Shown here: in pieces, positions 1 to 8,447 of the stretch
Numbering within the stretch: position 1 is the stretch's first letter
How the letters are laid out: each line of letters opens with the position of its first letter
Origin: Brevinema_A sp051649245
Lineage (GTDB): Bacteria > Spirochaetota > Brevinematia > Brevinematales > Brevinemataceae
Direction: 5' to 3'
DNA: 23,507 nt
Assembly: GCA_051649245.1 (NCBI GenBank)
Contig: JBOFGS010000023.1
Coordinates: 1-23,507, forward strand
The notes under the pieces: model-generated
What the model saw: the letters and a program-made list of their open reading frames with translations, nothing else
Database searches by the model: none
Told to the model about the DNA's origin: nothing
Position numbers and translations under genes: made by a program

Positions 1-2
1 CT

Positions 3-1169
3 TTTGTAGCGATTCAATTAAATAGAGAAGCAAATCCTGATGCGATGAAACTAGTAATTCAACCTGGTACAAAAATACAAATAAATCCATCTACAACAAC
101 TCTAACTGATTTACAAACTGCTCTCAATGCACTTACGGATTATAACTATACTACTAAACAAATTTTTGATATTGATAGACGATCTTTTAATACCTGGAAT
201 GATGTTGCATCAACATTTTGGAGACCAAATAGTCCAGATGATACTTGGGAAGGGCCTTATAGTAATAGTACTAACGATTGGCTTACATTATATAACAATC
301 CTGCAACCAAACATCGTGCTGTATGGACTTATGATCTTAATCCAATTATTGTAAATAGAGGTAGTGCTGATGGACGAAACTTTGCTTTTTCTTTTGCTCG
401 AGCAGGTAAATCTAATCTTAATATCGAATCTCCTAATCTTTCAGGAGATAAACGAAAGTTTTTCCAATCAAGAAGTCGTTTAGTAAAAGATAGTGGTGAG
501 AATGCAGGTGTATTTGTCCTTTATCAATACGGTTTTGATAGTTATGGTGACCCCGCACCAGAAACGGAAGTGTTTACAAATGAGATATTATTAAAATATC
601 ACTCGTTTGAAATTGGTCAAGGACCTAACCATTTTAGAGCAAAAATTGCTACAGGTGATACTATTAATGAAGCTGAAATTAACCGAAACTCTTTATCATT
701 TTGGAACTATAGATCTTATGATAATACAGATGATATTTATTCTTATGCACTTTTAAGTAATATGAATTTTGATCATGGAAACTATCAAGGTGGTGGTCAA
801 GGTTCTCGAAATAGTATTCTTTGGATTGATACAACGACTTTTGTAGATGTTGATAACCAGTGTATGTGGTCATTTGATCATGAGTCTGATCTTAAATCAG
901 CATTGCTTACTAAATATGTAAATGGAGTTTCTTCATTTTCAGTATATCAGTTACTTTCTGTTTATGCAACTAGTACCTACTTGGTATTTGGGTTCTCTGG
1001 TTTTGGTCCTTTTAACGGACGTATAGGATATCTAAAACGAAGTACTTCATCTCCGAAAAATTTAGGAGTACTGTATATTGCTCCAGAAAATGACAATACG
1101 TATAGAAATATAACAAATCATAATGCTACTAATGGAGTTTATAATCTCAAAGATTCTCGTACAATATAA
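3..1169 (+). CDS. Unrecognised protein, 3' part of a gene (5' end outside window)
   Basis: The reading frame is open from base 3 through the Met codon at 45 to the TAA at 1167-1169. There is no ribosome binding site before that Met, so this is the C-terminal 389 residues of a longer protein. I do not recognise the family. The visible part is soluble-looking, rich in Asn, Ser, Thr, Tyr, Phe and Trp, with many short polar/aromatic stretches. It has no membrane segment, Cys cluster or nucleotide-binding motif. That composition fits a beta-rich exported or surface protein, but this is only an inference. The gene is followed at once by a very strong hairpin, so it ends its transcription unit. Confidence 0.75.
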   Translation, partial: FVAIQLNREANPDAMKLVIQPGTKIQINPSTTTLTDLQTALNALTDYNYTTKQIFDIDRRSFNTWNDVASTFWRPNSPDDTWEGPYSNSTNDWLTLYNNPATKHRAVWTYDLNPIIVNRGSADGRNFAFSFARAGKSNLNIESPNLSGDKRKFFQSRSRLVKDSGENAGVFVLYQYGFDSYGDPAPETEVFTNEILLKYHSFEIGQGPNHFRAKIATGDTINEAEINRNSLSFWNYRSYDNTDDIYSYALLSNMNFDHGNYQGGGQGSRNSILWIDTTTFVDVDNQCMWSFDHESDLKSALLTKYVNGVSSFSVYQLLSVYATSTYLVFGFSGFGPFNGRIGYLKRSTSSPKNLGVLYIAPENDNTYRNITNHNATNGVYNLKDSRTI

Positions 1170-1179
1170 GTACTATAAT

Positions 1180-1248
1180 ATTAAAATGTATAAAAATAAT
1201 CTCCCCTTAAACTTAGTTTAAGGGGAGATTATTTTTATACATTTTAAT
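1180..1248 (+). terminator. 33-bp perfect hairpin, probable terminator
   Basis: Bases 1180-1212 and 1216-1248 are exact reverse complements (33 bp) around the 3-nt loop TTA. The core holds CTCCCC/GGGGAG, followed on the 3' side by ATTATTTTTATAC, which can act as the U-tract. It starts 11 bases after the stop of the preceding gene. Its near-symmetry would also allow it to act on the opposite strand. The stem is much longer than a normal terminator needs. Confidence 0.8.
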
Positions 1249-1251
1249 TAT

Positions 1252-1281
1252 TTGATATTTTCAGTGAAAATATGCTATAAT
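1252..1281 (+). promoter_or_regulatory. Sigma-70 promoter for the ankyrin-phoU-glycosyltransferase operon, with internal palindrome
   Basis: The -35 is TTGATA (1252-1257) and the -10 is TATAAT (1276-1281), with an 18-bp spacer and an extended -10 TGC just upstream. A perfect inverted repeat, ATATTTTC-AGT-GAAAATAT (1255-1273), fills the spacer and could be an operator. The promoter begins right after the preceding hairpin. The predicted transcript start is near 1288, leaving a short leader before the GTG start at 1316. Confidence 0.7.
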
Positions 1282-1315
1282 ATATTTAGATTATTTCTAA
1301 TCAATGGAGATAGAA

Positions 1316-2479
1316 GTGCGAAAAATATTGCTTATTATTTTTTTTACTGTTCATAATTTTGCTGATATTAATGAAGAATTTATTAATGCTATTAAACAAA
1401 GCAACTACGCACCATTATTGACGACCAATTTTAATATCTATTATCAAAACAAAGATGGGGATAATTTTTTGAGTTTAGCTGCATATTATGGGCATGAAGA
1501 TCTTGTCAGATATTTATTGTCCAAAGGATTATCAGCAGATTTCAAAGAAACTAATGGTACCACTCCTTTGATGAATGCTGCTTTTAAGGGGCATTTAAAT
1601 ATTGTAAAATTACTGGCATCAAACGGTGCTGATTTAAATGCAAAAAACATCTATTTGTATACTCCATTAATTAAATCAATATATGGTAACCATACAGATA
1701 CTGTATTTTATTTACTGTCTAATAATGTTAATATTAATCATCGTGATGCTATGGGTAACACAGCTTTACATTATGCTGTTGCGTATCATCAACATCCAGA
1801 GATTCTTTTAGAATTAATTAAGAAATCAAATCTAGCAATTTCTAATAAAAAAAAAATTACGGCATTTGATATCGCTATAAATAATAAAGAGACAAGTACA
1901 ATAGAATTATTTTTAGCACATAATTCAAATTTAGTCACAAAGTTGAGTAATTATTCTTGTCTTGATCAATTAGTATATAATACCACAGTTAGTAATAATC
2001 AACCATTACTTAAATCTCTTTTAGAAATTGGAGGAAATGTTGCTGCAGTAAATATTGACTCTATTCCAATGATCCATGGATCGGTATCGTTGGGATTGAA
2101 AGATATGGTTATCTTTTTATTAAATCATGGAGCAAATATCGAACAAACATCTCCATATGGTGATACACCGTTGACGATGGCTGTTTATGCTGAAGAATTT
2201 GATATTGTAGAGTATTTGATCAACTATGGTGCAAATATCAATCATCGTGAAACTAATGGTGATACTTCGTTACATATTGCTGTTCGTAGAAAGAATAAAG
2301 AAATTACAAAATTATTATTATCACAACCTAATATTGAATTGAATGTAAAAAATATCTATGGTGAAACACCTTTAGATATTGCAAAAGAAAGTAACGATCC
2401 TGAACTTTTTCTCATCATCAATAATGCAGTAAAGCAAAATATAGAGGATAAAAATTATGATAGTAATTCAAAAAATTAA
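1316..2479 (+). CDS. Exported ankyrin-repeat protein
   Basis: 387 residues from a GTG start at 1316. An in-frame ATG lies at 1304, but it overlaps the ribosome binding site GGAGA (1307-1311); GTG is correctly spaced from it. From that start the N-terminus reads as a signal peptide: a short positive end (MRK), a hydrophobic core (ILLIIFF) and a likely cleavage after NFA. The rest is about ten ankyrin repeats with typical G-x-TPL-x-x-A and hydrophobic-LL-x-x-GA-x-x-N patterns; the middle repeats are less regular. Ankyrin repeats bind other proteins, and the partner is unknown. The end overlaps phoU by 23 bp, so translation is probably coupled. Codons near 1847-1856 contain a run of ten A. The exported location is inferred from the signal peptide. 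Confidence 0.85.
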   Translation: MRKILLIIFFTVHNFADINEEFINAIKQSNYAPLLTTNFNIYYQNKDGDNFLSLAAYYGHEDLVRYLLSKGLSADFKETNGTTPLMNAAFKGHLNIVKLLASNGADLNAKNIYLYTPLIKSIYGNHTDTVFYLLSNNVNINHRDAMGNTALHYAVAYHQHPEILLELIKKSNLAISNKKKITAFDIAINNKETSTIELFLAHNSNLVTKLSNYSCLDQLVYNTTVSNNQPLLKSLLEIGGNVAAVNIDSIPMIHGSVSLGLKDMVIFLLNHGANIEQTSPYGDTPLTMAVYAEEFDIVEYLINYGANINHRETNGDTSLHIAVRRKNKEITKLLLSQPNIELNVKNIYGETPLDIAKESNDPELFLIINNAVKQNIEDKNYDSNSKN

Positions 2480-3107
2480 TCATACCAAACAACGAATTTT
2501 AGATTATATTAAACTTGTAGATCATATGATAGAACAAACTATTTCCGGAGCATTAGAAGGAAATTGGGATCAAGTTAAGCATGTGTTTGATGAATTAGAA
2601 ATGCAAGCGAATACGATGCAAATGGAAATTGCACAAGATTGTTTGGGTATTTTGGCTTTATATCATCCAGAAGCTAGTCATCTGAGAGGTATCGTGAAAA
2701 TGTCTGGAATGGCTAGCGATCTTGAACGTATGGCTGATCTTGCTACTAAAATTGCCTTATCTACATATCATTGGAAAGATATGTATTCACTAAAAGATTA
2801 TCCTAATATTATTGAAATGTCTGAAGAAACAAGAAGCATGCTTATGAAACTTACCATTGCTTTTAAGGAACAAAATAGTCTCAAAGCAGTTGCTATTATT
2901 CAACATGATGACAGAGTTGACGAGCTTTGTACCCAAACATTACGCCATCTTATTAAAGAAATGAATATTGCAGAAGAAGTGGAACCCTTACTTCAGATTA
3001 TGAATGTGGCTAAAAATATTGAACGAATAGCTGATCTTTGTGGGCATTTTGCAGAAGATATTGTTTTTATTAAAGAAGGATTAATCCCTAGTAAAAATAA
3101 AGCATAA
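2457..3107 (+). CDS. phoU: PhoU, phosphate transport and signalling regulator
   Basis: 216 residues, the usual PhoU length. It is all-helical with two homologous halves, each with the metal-binding E(D)xxxD signature: E90-R-M-A-D94 in DLERMAD and E189-R-I-A-D193 in NIERIAD. In known systems PhoU is a cytoplasmic protein that links the PstSCAB transporter to the PhoR sensor kinase and limits phosphate uptake. The ATG at 2457 lies inside the ankyrin gene (23-bp overlap) and has AGAGGA just upstream. The glycosyltransferase starts 12 bases after its stop. PhoU is normally the last gene of pst operons. Here it sits on the opposite strand, converging on pstB one gene away. No phoB or phoR is visible. 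Confidence 0.95.
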   Translation: MIVIQKINHTKQRILDYIKLVDHMIEQTISGALEGNWDQVKHVFDELEMQANTMQMEIAQDCLGILALYHPEASHLRGIVKMSGMASDLERMADLATKIALSTYHWKDMYSLKDYPNIIEMSEETRSMLMKLTIAFKEQNSLKAVAIIQHDDRVDELCTQTLRHLIKEMNIAEEVEPLLQIMNVAKNIERIADLCGHFAEDIVFIKEGLIPSKNKA

Positions 3108-3119
3108 CGGTATCTTATC

Positions 3120-4226
3120 ATGAAAATTTTAGCAATTAATTGGCGAGATCCAAAACATCCTGAAGCTGGAGGAGCGGAAGTTCATTTAGATCATATACTA
3201 CGTTATTTAGCAAAAAATCATGATGTAACTTTAGTCTCCACAAGAATATCAAAAAATCATGATATTTATTTTTATCATGGATATAAAGTATGGAGATTAG
3301 GTCATCCTTTATTTTTTCATTATACTTTTCGTTTTTTATGGAAAAAATATTTTCAACATGAGAATTATGATATCATTATTGATGATATATCAAAAATTGG
3401 AGTAATGACTCCAACGTATATAAAAAATATACCTATTGTAGCTATTTTTCATCATTTACATGGAAATACATTATTTCAATTGTTACCATATCCTTTGGCT
3501 TTTTATGTGAAATTTGTAGAAGTTACAGCATTAAAAAAATATCGACAAACACCATTGATTGTAGTATCAGAAAGTTCAAGAGAAGAGTTGGAAGGTTTAG
3601 CAACGTTTAAAGATATTACCGTACTCTCAAATGGTATTGATCCTGATTATTTAATTCCAAAAAAAATAACCAAAATACCATATCAAGTCTGTTCCATAGG
3701 ACGATTAACAAAAGCTAAACGTGTTGATTTAACATTAGAAGTTTTTTCAAAACTTCTAATAAAATATCCATCTGCAAGATTATTGATTGTTGGTAAAGGA
3801 CCAGAAGAAAATCACTTAAAAAAAATGGCAAAACAATTGAATATTGCTCATGCTGTTGAATTTAAGGGATTTATTTCTGATACAGAAAAAAAACTTGTTT
3901 TAAGTACTTCCGAAGCTTTTATTTTTACTTCTGAGAAAGAAGGATGGGGGATTGTAGTAATTGAAGCTTCAGCATTTGAAACTCCTGTATTTGGTTTTTT
4001 TGTTCCAGGTGTTAAAGATGCAGTTAAACAAAATATTAATGGAAAGCTTGTATCTTTTGCTGATACCAAGGCATTACTAAAAGAATTAGAAGATTATTTT
4101 GAATCAACAACTGTCGTAAAATCTCAATTACAAGCATCATCATTATGCTATGCTAAGAATTTTTCTTGGGATAAGATTTGTCAAGAATTTGAAATGATAT
4201 TATATAATAAAATAACACCTGTATAA
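3120..4226 (+). CDS. GT-B fold glycosyltransferase, GT4-like
   Basis: 368 residues. The N-terminal half begins MKILAINW with a GGAE turn at 17-20, typical of the acceptor-binding Rossmann domain. The C-terminal half is a Glycos_transf_1 domain: SNGID (170-174), GRLTKAKR with R195 and K200 placed to bind the donor phosphates, and the E-x7-E motif E274...E282 in EKEGWGIVVIEAS. It probably transfers a sugar from a nucleotide-sugar to a lipid or glycan on the inner face of the membrane; donor and acceptor cannot be read from sequence. It follows phoU by 12 bases with no clear Shine-Dalgarno, suggesting coupled translation, and ends inside the shared hairpin. No other polysaccharide genes are adjacent. 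Confidence 0.9.
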   Translation: MKILAINWRDPKHPEAGGAEVHLDHILRYLAKNHDVTLVSTRISKNHDIYFYHGYKVWRLGHPLFFHYTFRFLWKKYFQHENYDIIIDDISKIGVMTPTYIKNIPIVAIFHHLHGNTLFQLLPYPLAFYVKFVEVTALKKYRQTPLIVVSESSREELEGLATFKDITVLSNGIDPDYLIPKKITKIPYQVCSIGRLTKAKRVDLTLEVFSKLLIKYPSARLLIVGKGPEENHLKKMAKQLNIAHAVEFKGFISDTEKKLVLSTSEAFIFTSEKEGWGIVVIEASAFETPVFGFFVPGVKDAVKQNINGKLVSFADTKALLKELEDYFESTTVVKSQLQASSLCYAKNFSWDKICQEFEMILYNKITPV

Positions 4227-4249
4227 GCTGGTGTTATTTTATTATATAA
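4200..4249. terminator. Bidirectional terminator between convergent operons
   Basis: Bases 4200-4219 and 4230-4249 form a perfect 20-bp stem around a 10-nt loop. The core is AACACC/GGTGTT with A-rich and T-rich flanks, so either strand gives a hairpin followed by U. The glycosyltransferase stop lies in the loop, and the pstB stop (4266) is 17 bases away. It serves both the phoU operon and the pst operon. Confidence 0.85.
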
Positions 4250-4265
4250 AAAGTCTAGAGATTGA

Positions 4266-5072
4266 TTAACCAAATTTCCCTGTAAGATACTCTTCAGTTT
4301 TATTATTTGATGGAAAGGTAAATATTTTTTTAGTTGTGTCATATTCAATTAATTCACCAAGATACATAAATGCTGTATAGTTAGAAACACGTCCTGCTTG
4401 AGCAATATTATGTGTTACAAGAACAATAGTAATACTATTTTTTAATTCTACGAGTAATGATTCAATAATAGCTGTTGATTTTGGATCAAGTGCGGATGTA
4501 GGTTCATCAAGTAATAACACTTCAGGTTTCATAGCAAGTGTTCTAGCAATACAAAGACGTTGTTGTTGTCCACCAGATAAGAAAGAACCTTTATTATGGA
4601 GTTTATCTTTTACTTCATCCCACAGAGCTGCTTTAGTTAATGATTCTTCAACAAGAAGATCTGTATCTACTTTTGATAATTTTGCACCATTAAGAGTATA
4701 ACCTGCAATAACATTTTCATAAATACTCATAGTAGGAAAGGGGTTAGGCTGTTGGAAAACCATACCAACTTTTCTACGGAGATCGATTGAATCCATTGTA
4801 AAAATATTATTACCATTAAGAAATACCTCACCATTATAAGAACAGCCATCAATTAGTTCATTCATCCGATTAAATGTTCTGAGAAGAGTTGATTTACCAC
4901 AACCAGATGGTCCCATAATAGAAATAATTTTTTTTTCGGGAATATTCATTGTTATTTTTTGTAAAATTTGTGTTTTACCATAGAATACATCTAGATCTTT
5001 TACTTCAATAATACCGGGATTTTTTAAAGATTTAGAGTGTTTTTGTAATGTAATAAATTGTTTAGAGCTCAT
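4266..5072 (-). CDS. pstB: PstB, phosphate ABC transporter ATPase
   Basis: 268 residues, standard for PstB. Walker A GPSGCGKST at 54-62, Q-loop FQQPNPFP from 106, ABC signature LSGGQQQR at 165-172, Walker B VLLLDEP at 185-191, D-loop SALDP and switch H221 are all intact. The FQQPNPFP Q-loop and the C-terminal TGKFG are PstB hallmarks. It powers phosphate import from the inner face of the membrane as a dimer bound to PstA and PstC. It is the last gene of the pst operon, 14 bases after pstA, with an AGGAA ribosome site, and ends at the shared bidirectional terminator. Confidence 0.98.
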   Translation of the reverse strand: MSSKQFITLQKHSKSLKNPGIIEVKDLDVFYGKTQILQKITMNIPEKKIISIMGPSGCGKSTLLRTFNRMNELIDGCSYNGEVFLNGNNIFTMDSIDLRRKVGMVFQQPNPFPTMSIYENVIAGYTLNGAKLSKVDTDLLVEESLTKAALWDEVKDKLHNKGSFLSGGQQQRLCIARTLAMKPEVLLLDEPTSALDPKSTAIIESLLVELKNSITIVLVTHNIAQAGRVSNYTAFMYLGELIEYDTTKKIFTFPSNNKTEEYLTGKFG

Positions 5073-5086
5073 ATTTATTCCTAGTC

Positions 5087-5980
5087 CTAGAATTTTATTT
5101 TGATTTTATCTATCATTGGTTTGACAATGAGATTTAATAAAAGAATAATTAATACAAGAGCTAATGATGCACCCCATGCATTTTCGATAAGATTAATATT
5201 TGGTGCTGTTGCATTTTTAGAAATTTGCATAGCAATTGTTTCCATAGGTCCAAGAATATTTGTTGTAAAATAAGGATTCCCAAAAGCAGTAAATAATAAA
5301 GGAGCAGTTTCTCCTAGGACTCTTGAAACACCAAGTAAAATTCCAGAAAAAATACCTCCTGCTGATGATGGAAGAACAACTTTTATTAATACACGTCCAT
5401 AGGGTACTCCTAATGCAAGAGCAGTTTCTTTAAGAGATGAAGGAATCATTAATAATGTTTCATAACTACTCTTAATAATAATTGGTAACATCATAATACC
5501 TAAAGCAAAACTTCCTGCTACGCCACTATAAGATTTAAATGTTAAAACAATCCAGATATTTGCTAAAATTCCAAAAATGATAGAAGGAATTCCTTGTAAT
5601 CCCTCAACACAAAGTAAGGTACAATAACTAAATTTAGATGTTTTATTTTCTGATAGGTAAATTGCGATTAAAATTCCTAACGGTATAGCAAAAAATGAGG
5701 CGAGACTAACAATCAATAGCATTCCAATAAATGAGTTTCTAATTCCACCTACTGCTTTTTGTATATTAAAGGAATTTAGGCTTATAAATTCAACATCACT
5801 GACAGGTCTTGGAGCATCATTAAAAAAGAATTCTAGATTAAAATATGTCAATCCTTTTGCAAGAACAAAAAAGATAATCATAAATAATGGAATTAATGCT
5901 ATGCATGATAGGAAATAAATTAAATATTTGAATAACGTATCAATAAATCGTGATTTTGTGGGACTTATAAAATGGCTCAT
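5087..5980 (-). CDS. pstA: PstA, phosphate ABC transporter permease
   Basis: 297 residues with about six membrane helices and a short cytoplasmic N-terminus. It carries the binding-protein-dependent permease EAA-type loop (ETALALG, 185-191, leading to VVLP) that docks on PstB, and the PstA-typical GIPSIIFG segment (130-137). It forms the membrane channel together with PstC. The start codon directly abuts the pstC stop (TAA-ATG), with AAGGA inside the last codons of pstC, so the two permeases are co-translated. Nothing is missing compared with the family. Confidence 0.96.
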   Translation of the reverse strand: MSHFISPTKSRFIDTLFKYLIYFLSCIALIPLFMIIFFVLAKGLTYFNLEFFFNDAPRPVSDVEFISLNSFNIQKAVGGIRNSFIGMLLIVSLASFFAIPLGILIAIYLSENKTSKFSYCTLLCVEGLQGIPSIIFGILANIWIVLTFKSYSGVAGSFALGIMMLPIIIKSSYETLLMIPSSLKETALALGVPYGRVLIKVVLPSSAGGIFSGILLGVSRVLGETAPLLFTAFGNPYFTTNILGPMETIAMQISKNATAPNINLIENAWGASLALVLIILLLNLIVKPMIDKIKIKF

Positions 5981-7192
5981 TTATTTTCCTTGTTCGTAAA
6001 TCTTATGCTCTTTATTTGACCAACGAATAATGAATCGTCCTAATAAAGAAAAAAGTAATGTAATGATAATAAGGATCAGCCCAGCTTCAATTAGAGCACT
6101 TTGCTTAAGACCACTAGCTTCACCGTATTCATTTGCGATTAAACTTGAGATTGTTTGTGCAGGGCTAAAAATACTTGTTGGGATTTGGTTTCTATTTCCG
6201 ATTACCATGGTGACTGCTACTGTTTCTCCTAAAGCTCTCCCAAGAGTTAATAATATACCTGCAATAATTCCTGATTTTGCATAAGGAAGAACGATTTTCC
6301 AAATCACCTGAAAATGTGATGCTCCAAGACCTAAACCTGCTTGACGTAATTTATTAGGCACCAAAGATATAGCTTCTCTTGTTAACGAAGCAGTATAAGG
6401 GATAATCATTACTGATAAAACTAGAGCTGAAGTAAATAAATTTGCTCCTATTCTAGGGACTAGAAGAGCCAATCCCCACAGTCCGTAAATAACAGATGGG
6501 ATTCCTGCAAGAAGATCAATAAGTACTGCAAATAATTGAGCAATCTTTGATTTTGGATGTGAGTATTCTGTTAAAAATAATGCGATAGAGATGGCTATAG
6601 GAAAAGAGATTGAAAGCGCTAAAAGCGAGCTGGCAAGAGTACCAATAATAAATGGTAAGATATTAAAATGTCTCGTGTTTTCATCTTGAGTTATCTTGCT
6701 AAATATTCCATGTTTTTTTCCAATAATTTTTTGTTGGATTAATCGATTATTGGATAATTCTCCTGACCAAGTGATTTCATCGATAATATTTTTGTTATAA
6801 ATATCTTTTAAATGAGGAGATAGTTTTAATTGATATTGTCCTTCAGTTAATGGTTTTTCAAAAGTCATCATGATAGTTCTATTTTCTATTTTTGTATTAA
6901 AAGATAGCGGTTTATCATTATGTGTAAAAGATAAAATAGGACGATCATGATCTGCTAGATTTACTGTAAATATTAAGTTAAGGGCTTGATCTTTAAGCGA
7001 TACTTTATGAAGCTCAAGAAATTTAATATTCCAAGCTGTACCAGTAATAAATGAAAATCCAAATTTTTGAATTGAAGGAAAGCCACATCTGATTAATGAA
7101 ATAAGTAATGATACGATAAACACAATAAAAAGCAAGGTACTAGCAAAGGTAATATGATGAGTCAAATAATTTGAAGATGATTTTTTTTTCAT
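5981..7192 (-). CDS. pstC: PstC, phosphate ABC transporter permease with an extra extracytoplasmic domain
   Basis: 403 residues, roughly 90 more than the common PstC length. The first membrane helix (about 14-36) leads into the usual FxxGTAWN segment (ending near 55), and the core resumes at NILPFIIGTLASSLLA from about 177. The EAA loop (near 263-293, REAISLVP to KIVLP) and remaining helices are normal. Residues about 56-173 are an insertion in the first extracytoplasmic loop. Part of it (PLTEGQYQLKLSP followed by LKDIYNKN) resembles bacterial Ig-like (SbsA/Big_5 type) repeats. Where it lies suggests contact with PstS or the envelope. A run of nine A follows the start codon. No strong ribosome site is seen before the ATG. 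Confidence 0.95.
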   Translation of the reverse strand: MKKKSSSNYLTHHITFASTLLFIVFIVSLLISLIRCGFPSIQKFGFSFITGTAWNIKFLELHKVSLKDQALNLIFTVNLADHDRPILSFTHNDKPLSFNTKIENRTIMMTFEKPLTEGQYQLKLSPHLKDIYNKNIIDEITWSGELSNNRLIQQKIIGKKHGIFSKITQDENTRHFNILPFIIGTLASSLLALSISFPIAISIALFLTEYSHPKSKIAQLFAVLIDLLAGIPSVIYGLWGLALLVPRIGANLFTSALVLSVMIIPYTASLTREAISLVPNKLRQAGLGLGASHFQVIWKIVLPYAKSGIIAGILLTLGRALGETVAVTMVIGNRNQIPTSIFSPAQTISSLIANEYGEASGLKQSALIEAGLILIIITLLFSLLGRFIIRWSNKEHKIYEQGK

Positions 7193-7299
7193 AATCGTAT
7201 CTCTAATGTCAGTTTACTACTTATTAATTATTAAAGGTTATAGACTGTAAATAGAATAATCTCATATACTGTAAAGATATCCTTCATGTCTGCTAGGTA
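7193..7299 (-). other. pstS-pstC intergenic gap with two copies of a 12-mer
   Basis: This 107-bp gap is the longest inside the operon. On the minus strand it holds TTTACAGTATAT (7264-7275) and TTTACAGTCTAT (7240-7251), 24 bp apart start to start. No convincing promoter or terminator hairpin is visible. It may contain a processing site or regulator site that sets the ratio of binding protein to permease, but that is conjecture. Confidence 0.3.
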
Positions 7300-8388
7300 T
7301 TACTCTTTTATATTAAGAGTATCAACAACAGGCTGTCCATTATAAGTAATTTGTTTAATAATATTTTTTTGTACTCCCAAGAGGGATTGAGGCATAGGAG
7401 AGAAAAAAAGTGCTTCATGCCTTGCCTGAATTTTAGGATTATCAAGCCATAAAAGTAATTTTACTAAGGTTTGAGCTTGGCTTAGAGTTCTATTATTATA
7501 ATTTTGTTCTTTTCGTACTAAAATATAGGAGAACGTTGTCATAGGAGCTGAATTCGAACCGTCAGCATAGGTGATGGATACTCTATTATCTTCAGGAATA
7601 CTTATGTTTGCTACAGCTGCTGAAGTATTAGTAACATTGCCTAGAATAAAATATCCAGCTTTATTTTTTACTTTGGCAATAGGAAAATTATTTTGCGAAG
7701 CGTATACATAATCCACGTATGCGATACTTCCTAAATTTTCTTTTGTGAAACTCATCATTGTAGAATTTCCTTTTTGACCAACACCAGTGATCCAGTTGAT
7801 ACTTTTACCAATGCCAAAAGTTTCTTCCCATTGTTTGCTTGCTTTTGATAGGTATTCTGTCATTGTAAATGTTGTACCACTACTATCTGAGCGATAGACA
7901 GGAATAATTTCAAGATCAGGTAATTCAATAGTTGGATTAATTTCTTTAATTCTTTCATCATTCCAATTGACAATATCGCCACTATAAATGCCATAAATAA
8001 TATCTGCATCTAAATTTATAGGAGTATCATTAATTCCAAATCCTGGAATATTATAAGTAAAATTTACAGATGCAAGAGCACCTGGAATATGTAATATTTC
8101 AATCTTTTCTTTTTTATACTCTTCTATTTCTTCATCACTTAAAAAAGTATCACTAGCACCAAAATCAACAATCCCATTGATGATATTTTGGATACCAGCT
8201 CCGGATCCGATAGCTTGATAATTTACTGGTACACCTGTTTCTTCAACAAAATCAGAAAATAATTTTGTATAAAGGGGGGCAGGGAATGTAGCACCTGCTC
8301 CTTGGATGAATTTTTGTGATTCCTGACCACATGAAACAAAAAATAATATGGTTCCTAAAAGGACAATACTAAGGGCTTTAGTTCTCAT
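7300..8388 (-). CDS. pstS: PstS, phosphate-binding lipoprotein
   Basis: 362 residues from the ATG at 8388, which has AGGAGAG at the right distance; an upstream in-frame TTG at 8418 lacks one. The signal peptide is that of a lipoprotein, with lipobox FVSC and the lipidated Cys at 20. The mature protein shows the phosphate-binding elements: GAGATFPAPLY, YQAIGSGAG, DFGASD and RSDSSGTTF, matching the Thr, Ser, Asp and Arg-Ser-Gly-Thr ligands known from E. coli PstS. It captures phosphate outside the cytoplasmic membrane and delivers it to PstC/PstA. It lies 59 bases after a divergent paralogue and is the better candidate for the true phosphate receptor. Confidence 0.96.
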   Translation of the reverse strand: MRTKALSIVLLGTILFFVSCGQESQKFIQGAGATFPAPLYTKLFSDFVEETGVPVNYQAIGSGAGIQNIINGIVDFGASDTFLSDEEIEEYKKEKIEILHIPGALASVNFTYNIPGFGINDTPINLDADIIYGIYSGDIVNWNDERIKEINPTIELPDLEIIPVYRSDSSGTTFTMTEYLSKASKQWEETFGIGKSINWITGVGQKGNSTMMSFTKENLGSIAYVDYVYASQNNFPIAKVKNKAGYFILGNVTNTSAAVANISIPEDNRVSITYADGSNSAPMTTFSYILVRKEQNYNNRTLSQAQTLVKLLLWLDNPKIQARHEALFFSPMPQSLLGVQKNIIKQITYNGQPVVDTLNIKE

Positions 8389-8447
8389 ATAAAGCTCTCC
8401 TAAAATTTTAGTTTTCAATGATGATGTAATATAGATATTTTAAATAT

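Noticed and set aside
1180..1248. Insertion sequence or attachment site at the long hairpin
   Set aside because: There is no transposase or integrase, no target duplication is visible, and the position fits a terminator.
5981..7192. PstC insertion as a frameshift or fusion artefact
   Set aside because: The frame is continuous with the core helices on both sides, and the insert lies neatly in an extracytoplasmic loop.
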